A stretch of DNA of 64,000 nt from positions 62,001-126,000 of the forward strand of contig JAGVSM010001209.1 of assembly GCA_022494885.1 (NCBI GenBank), in the 5' to 3' direction. Position numbers and translations under genes: made by a program. The DNA comes from Micrasema longulum. Its lineage: Eukaryota > Arthropoda > Insecta > Trichoptera > Brachycentridae. Each line of letters opens with the position of its first letter. Within the stretch, counting starts at the first letter, position 1. This document shows positions 46,255 through 57,734 of the stretch, in pieces. The notes beneath the pieces are model-generated. The model made no database searches. It saw only the letters and a list, made by a program, of their open reading frames with translations, and was not told the origin of the DNA.

Positions 46255-46800
46255 TATTACAAAAAAACAAGTGTTATTTCATTTTATTAACATATAAGGC
46301 AAAAATGCCTTTTACAAAAATTATGATACAAACATATTACATTTAATTAACGCATACAATACGTTTTACCCAAGATTAAGAAACAAAAATTTAACCTTGA
46401 AATTATGTAACTCATTCAAAAGAAGTTAAAAACAATTAAAATAAATGTAATGATCAAATTAGAAAATAAAATATTTTAAAGGATTAATATAACAAAAAAA
46501 TCATAAAGCACTGTTTCATAAAAAAACGCATACAATATTTTTGATCCAAGATTTAGAAACAAAAATTTAACCTTAAAATTAAAGAAAATATCAATAAAAA
46601 TAAAAAACAAGTTTTTGAAATGGAAAAATCAAATTAAATAATAATTCAATATTTTCAAGGACTTATATGACAAAAACATCGTAAAGCACTGTATCATAAA
46701 TAAAATAATAAGCTAGAGTTTAATTACCAATCACCATCTTTAAAAAACTTCAATTGGTTTGTTCTATAAAAACAATTCCCTATTATAAGTATTGCCAAAT
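46255..46800 (-). mobile_element. LINE 3' end (family F), second copy
   Basis: On the minus strand it reads GNCFYRTNQLKFFKDGDW plus stop at about 46,795-46,735. A long 3' untranslated region follows with two similar halves ('aaatttaacctt' occurs near 46,390 and 46,565), ending in the tail at 46,275-46,255. It pairs with 34,445-34,865. Confidence 0.65.
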
Positions 46801-46899
46801 TCCTGGAGTCTATTCAATACGGCATTACAAGTTTATACTGTCCGTGAATTGTTGCTATAGACGGTGGCACGCATCTAGTAATTCTTTCAGGTACCCTGA

Positions 46900-47480
46900 A
46901 GTTGATTAAAGATAACAGTTTTGTGTGCTTTTACGTAAGGCAGCTTGCCCACCACATACCGGATACCGCATCTCAGGACGTAAGTCTCCTTCGCGGGTCC
47001 CACAGACAAGGAAAAAATTCGAGAAAAGCTGCCCAAAAGAACTCTCTGTAATCTGGTAGCCTAAGCATATTTTTACGCTGAAAGAAGGTAATCCAGAAGT
47101 ACATAATATGCACTTCATTAAATTTAGAAAAAGGGGAAGTGAATTCTTTACTGACTGGGATTAAACTGATTGGACATAATCAATTCGCCGAAATGATTAC
47201 AAAACGTTGTAAAGCCTTGAAATTCTTCTCCTAAAAGCAACTAGATCTGTATATCCCATAGGGCCTACTACAAGGCCACGGACAGTAGCAAGAAGTTCAA
47301 TTTGGTAATCATAGAGATGAGGAAAGGGACAAGACCGCAGGATGTTTTCAGAAGATTGCTTAGGATATCCGCAGCAGCACGAAGGGGAATCAACAATATT
47401 GAAATCCAATAATTTGTCATTAATACTAACATGCATTGTGTAATATATATTACAAAAAAATAGTAAGGTAACCATAACCC
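46900..47480 (-). mobile_element. I/R1/LOA-like LINE, C-terminal cysteine-rich end and 3' region
   Basis: The minus frame at 47,197-47,475 contains SPSCCCGYPKQSSENILRSC followed by PFPHLYDYQIELLATVRGL. The spacing Cys-Gly-x-x-x-Gln...Cys-Pro is the metal-binding-like end found after RNase H in this LINE group. The 3' region (47,118-46,906) matches 1,881-2,215 and 39,240-39,500. It is better preserved than the 38.3-kb copy in this part. Confidence 0.8.
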
Positions 47481-47699
47481 CAGTGTTAAGTTGGAGTGGG
47501 GGTACCCTTATAATGGAATGTAGAAAGAAAAATTTAATTTAAAAACACTAAAACAAAAATTAAATAAATATTAATTCCTAAACAGCACACAACACTATGT
47601 GTGCGCTATATTATGATTAATAATAAATAAGTGTTTGCAACGTCTCGCAGCAGTCCACTGCAATGTCTTTATAATCATGTTAATCTTTTGAATAATCCT

Positions 47700-48191
47700 A
47701 CTTAGCCTGTTTATCTAAGAGAGCTCTTCCATCCTCCATCACAATACGGGCTATCTCTTCGTTCTAGTAACGAGAGAACCCTTTGAATGCCCATTCACCG
47801 CCCTATTTTTTTGCTTCCTCTTTCATGGTAGTAGCTGTTTGATCGCGGAATAATCTACCCACTAATATCAGCGACACCCTTTCTTTATTTACACTTAAAT
47901 CGAAATTGAAATGTCAGTATCTAAATATTGGAGTTTTTCCTTTCTCCATTTTTCCATTTCATCTCCTTTCCTCTATACATAGTAAGTGTAGATTTTTTGT
48001 TTAAATTTGTTTCAAATTTTGGAAAATTATAAGATTCTGTATTAACATATCTAAAATATGTCCAGTCCAAATACAAAATCTGAACGGTATAGGTAAATAG
48101 GAAGAATTTTCCTTAAGACAATATGCTCGCTGTCATATGTATATAAAATGTAAATGTATATATACTGTTCAACAAATAAATAAATAAAATA
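47700..48191 (+). mobile_element. LINE C-terminal end, Jockey/CR1-like
   Basis: The plus strand reads YLRELFHPPSQYGLSLRSSN and, in another frame, IAE-type sequence then NLPTNISDTLSLFTLKSKLK, the classic end 'LWNNLP...FKSKLK' of LINE reverse transcriptase proteins. It ends with AATAAATAAATAAAAT at about 48,175-48,191. Frame breaks mean it is inactive. Confidence 0.7.
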
Positions 48192-48309
48192 ATTATTGCT
48201 TTTTAAAACCGATCTAATCAATAACATCTTAGTATGCCCAAACGTTCATAGACAAGAAGTGGTTTTATCGACTATAATTGAAATTTAAATAGATCATAAT
48301 TAGAAACGA

Positions 48310-48430
48310 GGAGCTAGAATGACATTCGTCCATGCGCTCTGTGGCTACAAGACGTGTTGGGATATTTATTTTTTTTACAGCACCCCTGAGGTGATTTTCA
48401 TAAAAATGGTGATTTCTAAATTATTCAACT
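48310..48430 (-). repeat. Dispersed repeat D, inverted copy
   Basis: The complement contains 'aatcaccatttttatgaaaa', 'gctgtaaaaaaaataaata' and 'cacagagcgcatggac', in the same order as 52-250. Confidence 0.5.
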
Positions 48431-48434
48431 ATAA

Positions 48435-49220
48435 TAATAATAACCCAATGACGTATAATTAAACACACACGTTACAAGTGAAAATACATAGGTATGGCAT
48501 TTCGATTCGCCTTTCTCTCTTTTCTTTCTTACATAAATATTCACTGTATATTGTGAGTTGTTAACTCTTTATTTTTCAAATTCTTAAGGAAAACGTAATG
48601 CTTCCTATAATTGAGATGCATTTGAAAAGGAAATAACGTTTTATTATAGAAATAAAGGCGAATGATAATTTAACCCAGAAATATTGGAATAAACTGTGAT
48701 CGTTTTTATCGCTTACGTGACATCTTCGAGACTGGTATTTTTTTTATCAAATAAAAAAAAACTAATAGAGTTAGAATTCAAAATTACAGAATAGTAATTG
48801 AAGGTTTTCACAAAAAAGCGCCCCATAAATTATCCATAATAATCATTTATTTATATCTAAAACGAAGGAAATCCAGCATGTCTACAAACATTTGAACATA
48901 CTTAAAATATTGTTAAATATTTTATTTGCTTTTTTCTGAAGAACCTTTTTACAAAATGTTGAAAGGCAAATTGAAAAAAAAGTGATTCTATTATTTTGCC
49001 TACTGGTTTATGATTATAATGTATAATTTTTAAAGATTATAATTTTATTTCTTTATTTGGATTGTTATTTTTAATACTGTATCTGTAATTATAATTTATT
49101 TTAATTTACTTTTTATTTTTTCCTTGTTAATTATAACGACTTAACACGGGCACAGCCTAAAAATCTATGATACTTTAGTGAATATGTTAACAATTGTCAT
49201 TTTTAATGAATAAATAAATA
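48435..49220. other. AT-rich; one foldback terminus and a LINE-like 3' tail
   Basis: The part at 48,866-48,918 is a solo foldback-family end ('gtctacaaacatttgaacat'). The part at 49,000-49,220 is T-rich, holds 'aacacgggcacagcctaaaa' and ends in ATGAATAAATAAATATAC, resembling a LINE 3' untranslated end with no coding part. Confidence 0.4.
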
Positions 49221-49224
49221 TACA

Positions 49225-49345
49225 AAATATTTCATGTTGAAACTTCTAGGAATTGAACTAGGACCTTAATCGTGGTAGGCGAACATGACAATTAGTATCT
49301 TGAGAGGTAGACTCATCTCAATTTGATTTTTCACACAATTTGTAC
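49225..49345 (-). mobile_element. SINE family B, head fragment
   Basis: The complement of the head is readable: 'ggaattgaactaggacctta' for the B-box side and 'gtggtaggcgaacatgacaa' for the A-box side. The body is absent. Confidence 0.5.
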
Positions 49346-49679
49346 CCGAGTTACCGTTGCGTCGAGTCAAAAATACTCGTAAAAGAGATCATTTGATCAT
49401 ATTTTACACTCAGAACTGTATATGACATTTTAATCAGCCCGGATGCCTACAAACATGGTCCGTACTGTGTTATTTACTGTAGGTACCTACTTAACATTTA
49501 CGCATATTACTTATCCTTAAAATCTGAGCTTCACTAGAAATTTGGTATCAAAGACGCCATTGGCCCGGACCCAAACTAATATTTGTATGCTAGTATATGT
49601 TCAGTTGGTTAGTTTATATTGATATGAAAACATCAATTTCGATTTTCTCAGTTTGACACATTTAGACTTGTGGCACTAT
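49346..49679. other. No gene seen
   Basis: Mixed sequence without recognised frame or repeat. Confidence 0.35.
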
Positions 49680-49965
49680 TGACGACGGGTTTGGTGGTAA
49701 CGAACAACGAACGATTTCATTTCGCTCCTGGCTAACCCTAATCAATCAATCGCATTATCATTATTGAACATTAACTGATTTTCCACCTGGCCGGTATTAT
49801 GTATGATTAATTTTTATTTGCTTCCACGCCGCTGCGGTGGAATAGCGAGTAAGGTACAAAACCGTATTAAATTAATGACAGCTTTCAAAAAAATGAGATA
49901 CCGATGTCCAGCAAAGACCCCACGTGTAATGATTGTTAGAGTCACGCGATAGCGAAACAACCTGC
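49680..49965. promoter_or_regulatory. Candidate conserved non-coding island
   Basis: It is GC-richer than the flanks, has no copy in the window and no frame. It contains 'aatcaatcaatcgcatta', two overlapping Exd/Pbx-type ATCAATCA sites, 'tgtatgattaattttt' with a TTAAT core and 'ccacgccgctgcggtgg', a GC-rich near-palindrome. It is assigned by composition and motifs only. Confidence 0.22.
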
Positions 49966-50470
49966 GTTTTAGAATTATATTATCATATCATGAGCTCGGA
50001 AAATACGCCTAGGTAATCATATAAAATATGTATATCATTCATATGTATGTAATTGTAAGCTCATAAACTCAAAATAGATACATTGTGGTTTATTTGTAAA
50101 GGTGACATTTTATTGGAAAAATATTTTGAGTCATAGGCGTAAGACCTACATACAACGCACATATCTTTATGTACATATATATTGAATGATGTTATAACTT
50201 ATGTTTACACTTTTTTTTTTTAATAAATTTCATAAAAGGTACATGTTTTTTTTAAATTCTATACATATCTACTTTTACACATCTAGTAAATGTTATTACT
50301 ACAGAGTTACAAACTCTTCAAAAAAGAGACTAACTCTTATGCTTGGAGATGACTTTACACTGTTGTAATTGTTTATTATAAGAGTTTATATAATTTCAAA
50401 TACGAGTACACAATAAAAAATAAAAACATAGAATATATAAAGAAAAAACATAAAATAATAATACAATCAT
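49966..50470. other. AT-rich, nothing supported
   Basis: No frame, repeat or RNA recognised. Confidence 0.4.
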
Positions 50471-50475
50471 ACTAA

Positions 50476-50850
50476 TTAAAATTTCATGTAGTTTTTACAC
50501 GTGTTCAAAAATTTCTTTAGATTTACTTTAAATTTATTTATTGATATATTATTTTTATTAGTTTTTAGTTCATTAAGAAGATTATTATAATTTTTTACAC
50601 CTTTGAAGACAAAGCTATTTTGACCATGACTTGTGTGAAATTTAGGAGTTTTAATATTATGTTGGTATCTAAGTGATTTATTCATCTCAAAATCTTTTAT
50701 TTTTTATTGATTTGTATCAAAGAATTTATTTTATTAAGAGTGTCTACTGTATGAACCTTAAATATTTTAAACAGACTTTTTGTATTGAATGTTGTTAATT
50801 AAAATTACTTGGTACACTTCCACTTATTTGTTTGACCAATTAGCGTTTTC
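50476..50850 (-). mobile_element. LINE C-terminal end, CR1-like
   Basis: The minus frame at 50,476-50,685 reads TPKFHTSHGQNSFVFKGVKN followed by YNNLLNELKT and later FKVNLKKFL. These are the C-terminal words of CR1/Jockey-type proteins (surface 'YN-LP', then 'FK--LK--L'). Upstream frames (to about 50,850) continue in a shifted frame. It is 5'-truncated. Confidence 0.65.
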
Positions 50851-50944
50851 ACCATCTAATGAGCATTTTCAGGCTGGTCGAGAATCATCAATAAATAATT
50901 TTAATCAAAAAAGTACATTTATATGGTTTAATTAACGTAAATAG

Positions 50945-51187
50945 TCCAGTAAATTAGTGGTAGCTGCTCAATTTTGGAATAATCTAACCTCCAATGTCAA
51001 CATCAACATTTTTTCATTGTCCACGTTCAAATCACGTTCAAAATGTCATTTTTTTTGCAAAATACGTATGCTCCTTCCATCTGATCTTATATTGTGTGAG
51101 GATCTTGCGGAATCAAAGGCTGTGGCTTTTTAAGGAACTTCTCCTCATTTATTTACAGAAGAGAAAACCACAAATAAAACAATAACA

Positions 51188-51218
<31 letters not shown>

Positions 51219-51330
51219 TACTGATTTGGCTTTATTTTATGTTTTTTTTATGATTTGTATATTTTTTGTATTTTTGTTGCTTTTCTGAATAAACAAAATA
51301 AAAAATATAAAAAAAATATATAAAAAAACA
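50945..51330 (+). mobile_element. LINE C-terminal end with microsatellite in the 3' region
   Basis: The plus strand reads VVAAQFWNNLTSNVNI followed by LSTFKSRSKC, the 'WNNLP...FKS' end of a LINE protein (about 50,957-51,050), related to the copy at 47.7 kb. The 3' region includes an (AAT)n tract at 51,188-51,213 and ends in an A-rich tail at about 51,290-51,330. Confidence 0.6.
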
Positions 51331-52190
51331 CATTCAGCAGAAGTCGGACTGACAGACATAAAATGACCTCCAGTTCCAATTGGACAATGTTTTGCATTTT
51401 ATATTTATTTCAACGATTTTACTGCTTTTACTTTTCTAACTTTGTATGGTATTACCGTCAGAGTAATAATACGCCACCTGCTTACAGAGTTATCCATATG
51501 GTCAAAAAATATTTTACAATTATAAATCACAAAGATAGCTACAGTAATATGCAATACAACGAGTCGTGGGTACTCAGGTCGAGAATTGCAAGTGCAAACT
51601 GAAGCCGTCCGTTACACGTTTGTTGTTATATCAAAATCCAAACCCAAAATTTGGTTCGCTTTTGTTCTAAGCGCTAGCGAATTATTACTCTGAGGTTTAA
51701 CTCTTGTTATAAAGTCCTCATGATTTATCACAACTTCGACATTGCTAAGGTCTTCGTTTAAACTTATGCATCGCGCCTCCAGTTGCATTCACTCTAAGCT
51801 TAAAAGGGGGTAGATCATGGGAAAAAAAGAATTTATTATTAAAAATACATGTTAACTAAACATTTGTTTACATATGTATATAATGACATTCATTGGAATA
51901 GTAAATTAAATAAAACATTATTTTTTTCATAAAAAAATTAATTAAACAACTTTTTGTTTACCCTTTTTTTCCACCTACCGATTTCATAGCTAAAAAAGCT
52001 TCAGTCTCAAGGTTTACTTAACTAATTAATTATTTCCTATTTCATTTTATGTTATAAGTATGCTGCTAATGAAACAAATAAATAAAGTCTTTTTTTTTTA
52101 AAAGATGGTAATGTGAGCTGCATGCATTCAAAACTAGACAGGAGTGGACAAAGGAAATATATTTTTTATTTGGTTTATTCCTATTTTTTT
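51331..52190. other. No gene supported; one unassigned 79-codon frame
   Basis: The frame at 51,363-51,602 starts with ATG and is rich in Phe, Tyr and Ser with no recognised motif. The remaining sequence is AT-rich. Confidence 0.25.
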
Positions 52191-52194
52191 CTTA

Positions 52195-52472
52195 TTATAA
52201 ATCGCTTTTTTTAATTTCTAAGATTTCCAAAATGTCTAATTTTAACATTTTGTGTTCAACATGAAGTACTTTTAATCCAGTTTCTTCATTGAAATTATGA
52301 TTATTTTCGATAGAAACCATCTGATAGGATGGTTTGCGAATTAGGAAAAAAAATATATTTAGGCATCTTAAGTGTTCTTTTACTCTCAAATCAATGTTTT
52401 TTTTACTTTTCCCAATGAAGATTGAATCGCAATCATTACAATTTAATTGGTATGTACCAGATTTATTTTATT
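52195..52472 (-). mobile_element. Penelope-like element, GIY-YIG endonuclease fragment
   Basis: The minus strand is open from 52,472 to the stop at 52,197-52,195 (about 90 codons). It starts NKSGTYQLNCNDCDSIFIGK, where GTY...FIG corresponds to the GIY-YIG core, and the CxxC pair after it is typical for Penelope endonucleases. Then come LRVKEHLRC, with the conserved Arg-x-x-x-Glu-His, ENNHNFNEETGLKVLHVEHK and ILEILEIKK. It is the C-terminal end of a Penelope-like retroelement protein; the reverse transcriptase part was not found upstream. Substitution of the Ile and Tyr in the two triplets suggests decay. Confidence 0.75.
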
Positions 52473-52499
52473 GTTGAACTAAGTACATATTTATGGAGT

Positions 52500-53030
52500 T
52501 AGTGCTTTAAATATAAAATTTATATTATTTATTCCAATTAGTTGTTTTGTGTATATGATATCCTATTAATGTTGTAAAAGTTTTGTTCAAACACAAGTCA
52601 GGTGACGTTAAAAAATTGTGATAAGTTTTCCTGAAATTTATTTATACTGGAGGACGCCGCGTATGAAAAAGTAGTCTCATGCAAATAGTTGATACAATCG
52701 CTTCATGTATATTGGTCACTGACACGCCTTCTAGTTGTATGTACTTATGAACAACATACAATCATTTACTATCTGTTTATCTATGTATGTAAACTATATA
52801 CATATGAAAATTACAGGTTCTTATAATTCATTTCAATATCATGCGACTTGAAAAAAGCATGACATATGTGCTGTTCGAACCATACAAAGAAGTTTTACAA
52901 ATATTTCTAGTAGATAAGAGTATTTATTTATTGGTTCTTTGACTGTACTCTCAACAATGGCATGTTTTTTTGAAATATTGTTAAACGTTTTATTTTAATA
53001 TAAATTTATTTCGTTTTGATATAATACTTC
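52500..53030. other. AT-rich, nothing supported
   Basis: No Penelope reverse transcriptase or other coding part was recognised here. Confidence 0.4.
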
Positions 53031-53031
53031 T

Positions 53032-53280
53032 TCTTCCTAATCGGCCTATTTCCGTCTATTCCTTGACAAAGGCTTCCTCCATTCACCTCCATGTCGCCTT
53101 GTCCTGTGCAAACTACATCCAGTTCATAAAGTCTATCTCACCAATATTGGCTATTCTTTTAATCGTGACGTCCATCAGTATAATACGCGACAGAGTCAAA
53201 ATATTCACGTACCTGGATCACGCACGACACGGTATGGTCTAAGGTCTCTGCTGTACCTTGCTTGTGGTGAGTACAACAGG
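53032..53280 (-). mobile_element. RTE-like LINE C-terminal end
   Basis: The minus strand gives TWRWMEEAFVKE and, after a stop, TEIGRLGRRS near 53,030-53,095. This matches the usual C-terminal words 'RW--L-EA-V--W' of RTE-like proteins. Upstream sequence to about 53,280 is decayed ('RDDI' type block). The plus-strand phrase 'aaggcttcctccattcacct' is its complement. Confidence 0.55.
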
Positions 53281-55325
53281 CTACCGGATTCCTATAGATC
53301 GCCAAAAAATGACGATATTCATTTTAAAAATTACTCTTTGATGAGGTATGTGGAAGGTGAAATTTAGTTTTAAATTCATCGTTTTCCTCGGATATTTATT
53401 TCTTACTGTATGCAAATGTTTATTTTTTATTATGATTTGTTTTAATTTCTTTGTATTATATACTTAACTTGTTATCTTATTTCAGTTTTATGTATATATT
53501 ATTACTTGTTCCTATATTATTATATTACCATACCTTTATTTCAATATTATTCCGTCCCAAAATGAGTTTGTTGTAACTCCTGAGAGTACAATAAAAAATT
53601 AAAAAATTGTACGATTTAAATAAATAAAGTTTCACGTAGAACAAGCTAAGAGGACAACAGTCATTTCAATGTTTCCGGAAACTCATTTTGTTGTAATAAA
53701 CCGCTCATTAGCAATAATTCCAATTATTGTTCTTGCCTAGTATTACAAAGTCATGAGTCATCGAAGTTCAAACTAAAGGCTTTAGGTAAATGCATTTGCA
53801 CGCATAAATCAGCTCCGATTTTGTGACGCCAATAATAACAATGGTAACTTGTGCTTTTCGTAGTGATTTTAAAACGTTTTTACAAATGTAAAAAATTTAA
53901 TGTATTCTAACAATAAAGATAAGAGGTGTTGTTAAGTACTGATTTTACATTTTCTATACTAGCAACTCATATAAGACTGTAAAAATTCCTTTTCTTCCCA
54001 AATCCTTCCTATTTCAAAACTCTTGTTGCTTCTACCGTTCTGTGAGAAAGTCACATGTGAAAATTCACCTCTCTGATAAATCTTTATTATATACTGCGTC
54101 AGCATATTCGTACAAAGTGAAGTTAAGTGTGTTATAAATATACTTAATTGTACAATTCATTATCATCTACAACATTTACACGATACCGGTATACGTGTTG
54201 CAGCAATAGTGAAGTACTTCATATAAGAAACAATCGGAAGAACTTTAAAAGTGAGTAACAATTCCATACAGTCCACTAAAACTCTAAATCCCCGCTGTTA
54301 TCAGTTACTCAATGCCTAAGAGGCATTGAACTGACCAAACAGGTGTATTTATTTACTTTTATTCTAGTTTTCATAAAAAAATTAAGTTGTAAAAAAATTT
54401 AAATTATAAACGAAAAAACCAATCTTATTTTTTCTTTGTTTGCCAAATTTAAAGACTCATAACTAACGATTCTTGGGTTGAAATTTTTTCAATGAATCAG
54501 CTAAAATATTTAACTTAGCAATTATGCGAAAAACCTTTGCCCGAATTCGTACGTGTTTTTTTTCCAAAACGTGTTTTTACACCTTCAACAAAATAAAATT
54601 CTTCGACGAATAAGTTAAGCACGGAAAATATGAAAGAAATTTGAAAGCCATTACTCTAAAATTTCATATTTATAATGTGTCGGGTGAATAAATTAAATAT
54701 TGCCAAAATTTATTTTAAACTTGACTTAAAAGCGAAAGCATGTAACAGGAAAAATGGAAGATTTTTAAAACAAAACATGAGCTGGTTGGACGACAAAGAC
54801 ATCCAGTTGAAAGTATATTTGAACTGTCCGGAACTTTCCACATTATAACTATCATCACAGCTTTTATTGTAAATATTGTAATGAGTATTTAGTCTATTGC
54901 ATCAATTAATTCATTTTTAATTACAACTAATAACCTATTTTAGTCTTTTTTTTGTACATACTCAACCCTGCATTATTTTTTATTGCTTATGTATTTTTAG
55001 TATACAGTTGGATAAGTATTGTTATTTTTCTCAACCGATTAAAAATTATAGATTTTCTATTTTGATAATATGCGTTTTGTAAATTCAGTATAAATCCTAA
55101 ATTCAATTTATTAATAATGCAGTATTTTGAAATGCATAATTTATATGGCATACCTGTATTTGAATTAGCTACTATTGTTTGTGTATTTGTGAGGTTTAAT
55201 CTAACTACCGAAAATCTTCAAATCTTTCGTTTAATTTATTTGACCTGAACCCAAAACCTCTTATTTGACGATTTACTATATCAGCATAAAAAAATAGATA
55301 CAAAAATAATGTTTCCTCCTGGTTT
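53281..55325. other. No gene supported
   Basis: Mostly AT-rich. It contains a 14-bp interrupted hairpin at 54,301-54,334 and no recognised frame, SINE or LINE. Confidence 0.4.
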
Positions 55326-55327
55326 GT

Positions 55328-55790
55328 TGTAGGCGATACACTGTGCGACATGCCGGTCTAGGTCATCTGTCCACCTTAGTCGTGGCCGCCCTGCACTTAT
55401 TTTTGTGGTTCGACGTCTACACTAAGTCAACAGTCTTTTTGCTCATTTCTGGTTCCAGCTTTTGGCTACGTGGCCTGCCCGTTGCCATTTTAGGGTATCT
55501 ACACGTGAACGATGGCGGAGACTTTTGTTTTTCTTCTCTTTTCATTGTTAACTATCTCTCAAGTTATAGTTTCCTATGAAAACGGTGCCATTATCTAGCA
55601 GCCGTAATATACCGTGATGCGGTGAGTGTAATAAGACGGCAGTCTTAACGGTGTCTAGAGATGTAAACTTAAGGTGTTGGTGGTGGTTAGGTGTTGTTGT
55701 CTGGCGTCCCGGCCTAGTCAGCGTATCTGACAAAAAAAATATCTGGAATAAGCGCCCGCGATTTGTTATATTTTTCATTAGTCATAATGT
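55328..55790 (-). mobile_element. RTE-like LINE C-terminal end
   Basis: The minus strand reads KWQRAGHVAKSWNQK, then after two stops GRPRLRWTDDLDRHVAQCIA, ending near 55,328. 'GHVA' and 'GRP-RW-DD' are the diagnostic C-terminal words of RTE/Jockey-like LINE proteins. Upstream (55,500-55,610) NYNLRDS corresponds to the 'LRD-I-N-EI' segment. The plus frame at 55,343-55,579 and the minus frame at 55,548-55,778 are partly shadows. Confidence 0.7.
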
Positions 55791-56084
55791 AGAAATCAAT
55801 TGCGTTAAAATAACATCATTATAAGAAATTTAAAAAAATATAATAGAAAATCTCTAAATGTTATAACATATAATCAACTTTTTTCAATTCGTTTGTTACT
55901 TACATTACAGTATGTATCTAATATCTCAAGTGGTTCCTACATTTCTCCTCAAATTTTGTTTTAACTAGATTTTTTAGGTCTCCACTCTTCACATTACATA
56001 AATATTTATGATTTTTTTAGAAAACTAATCAATATTTCTTCAATTTCACAAGTCCACATCACGTTTGTACTTATTTTAACAGCT

Positions 56085-56300
56085 TTGACAGGCAAAAATG
56101 TTCACCGCTGCAGGAGAAAAACCATTCAACGACTATTTGTACCGCTATGACGGCCTTCTTGCAAATGTTGGCACCGATGTTTGGCGTTATGCTCACAATC
56201 AATACTCCAGAAAATCAGCGCAGTGCGATTGGTCTATACAGGCAACGTTTTAATGACGTCATCCACCGCCACATGACACCGTTCTAGATGACAGCACCGC
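56085..56300. other. GC-richer island with open frames on both strands
   Basis: A plus ATG frame (56,098-56,253; MFTAAGEKPFNDYLYRYDGL...) and a minus stretch (ANICKKAVIAVQIVVEWFF) overlap. A CRE-type 'atgacgtcat' is at 56,253-56,262 and a near-palindrome 'aatcagcgcagtgcgattgg' at 56,214-56,233. It may be a promoter, an exon or a GC-rich transposon part. The family is not recognised. Confidence 0.3.
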
Positions 56301-56364
56301 TGTTTTAGGAAACCATAGCTTTAGGCTTATTCCTAATATCACTCTTTCCATAGTATGATACAAA

Positions 56365-56905
56365 ATACATGTCAACAATATTTTGAGTTTGTCCAAATTT
56401 TTGTAGACAAGGACTGGATTCAACTCCCTGGGGAGCTGTATATATTAACATATTACAACAGAGATGAAGAACGTTAAAGAAAGGTAATATAGAAGTTCAG
56501 GCATCTACAGGGCTTATGACCTGTCAATGGCTGGTTTAAGTGGCCACTTTACACACTGTGTAACAATCATCATTCTGCCTATATTTTAACATCTATATTC
56601 CTTCAATTCTTTCATCTGTTGATGTTTGTGAAGTTAAAGAGTTGAAACCTTTATTTATGCGGGTGAGATTCATCTAATTGAATTATTTCACCTACACACT
56701 AGACTAGGCAACGCCAGAAAATGTTATTTTTTTCAATTTCTATATACTCTTCGCTGACCAGGTAATTTATTAACAATATTTTGAGTTTGTAAAGTGGCCA
56801 CTTAAACCAGCCATTGACAGGTCATAAGCCCTGTAGATGCCTAGACTTCTATATTACCTTTTCTTAAATGTTCTTCATCTCTGTTGAAATATGTTAACAA
56901 AATAC
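56365..56905 (+). mobile_element. Foldback element family, near complete copy
   Basis: The left terminus is 'acaatattttgagtttgtcc' and the left arm runs 'caacagagatgaagaacg' to 'agtggccactttacacac'. The internal block 'cacactagactaggcaacgc' follows. A second terminus is joined directly to the right arm ('ttttgagtttgtaaagtggc'), which runs to 'ttcttcatctctgttg'. The arms of about 130 bp are complementary. Confidence 0.75.
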
Positions 56906-57730
56906 ATGTTTTAATATTTAGCTTGCAATTATAATATTAATGTTACTTGAATTTACGTTTATTCTAACATATTTATTTGTGAAAAATACATTTACACTTA
57001 AAGTGGAATATTTCTTGCGAAGAATGATTATTGTTTTATTTCCTTACAAATAAAAAAAAAATATTTTAATTTAGTGTATTTAATTTGCTGGATTTGGTAA
57101 ATTACAATTAAAAGAATGACTATCCTCACTTTAAGCCCATTAATTTACATGTTGTTTTTAAATTTTCCCGTAATAATTTGTTCCATCACGTTACATTTCA
57201 ATTATTTCTTTTTTCCCTTGTTAATTATTTTGCTGTCATTTTCTTCTTACATGCGTCTGGCAAAAAAATAAACGTAATTGGTAAAATCTAGAACCATCGG
57301 ACACAATTAAAATAATGTTAACTAAGTATGTAATTAAATTTAACACATGTTTATTTATAAATTGCAAGAAATATAGAAAGTTTAATTTAATTTCACAATG
57401 CTAATGCTGCTATCTAATAACAATAATTATTATCAATAAAAGCATTGTGGGGTAGGTCGACGGAACTTAACATGCTACATTGAATGAAAGGTACCCGAAT
57501 TTGAGAGATTATTAATGTGCAGCGATTATCATAATCACCTGGGTGGAGAAGCCTATTATTATGGGGATTTTAGTACCATTTTTTAATTGTTTGATTATAC
57601 ATAAATCCCCGGCAGTAAACCGTTCATATCTTTTAGCAAATGAGCTATTTCAATTATTAAAGTAATAACAGTAATAAAACTAATGACGTGTCTAGTAATT
57701 TAGATATTCAAGCACTCAACGGATTAACTA
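56906..57730. other. No gene supported
   Basis: AT-rich to 57,400. The part at 57,440-57,590 is less AT-rich, copy-free in the window and holds the E-box-like 'cacctgggtgg'. No frame is visible. Confidence 0.35.
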
Positions 57731-57734
57731 GATT

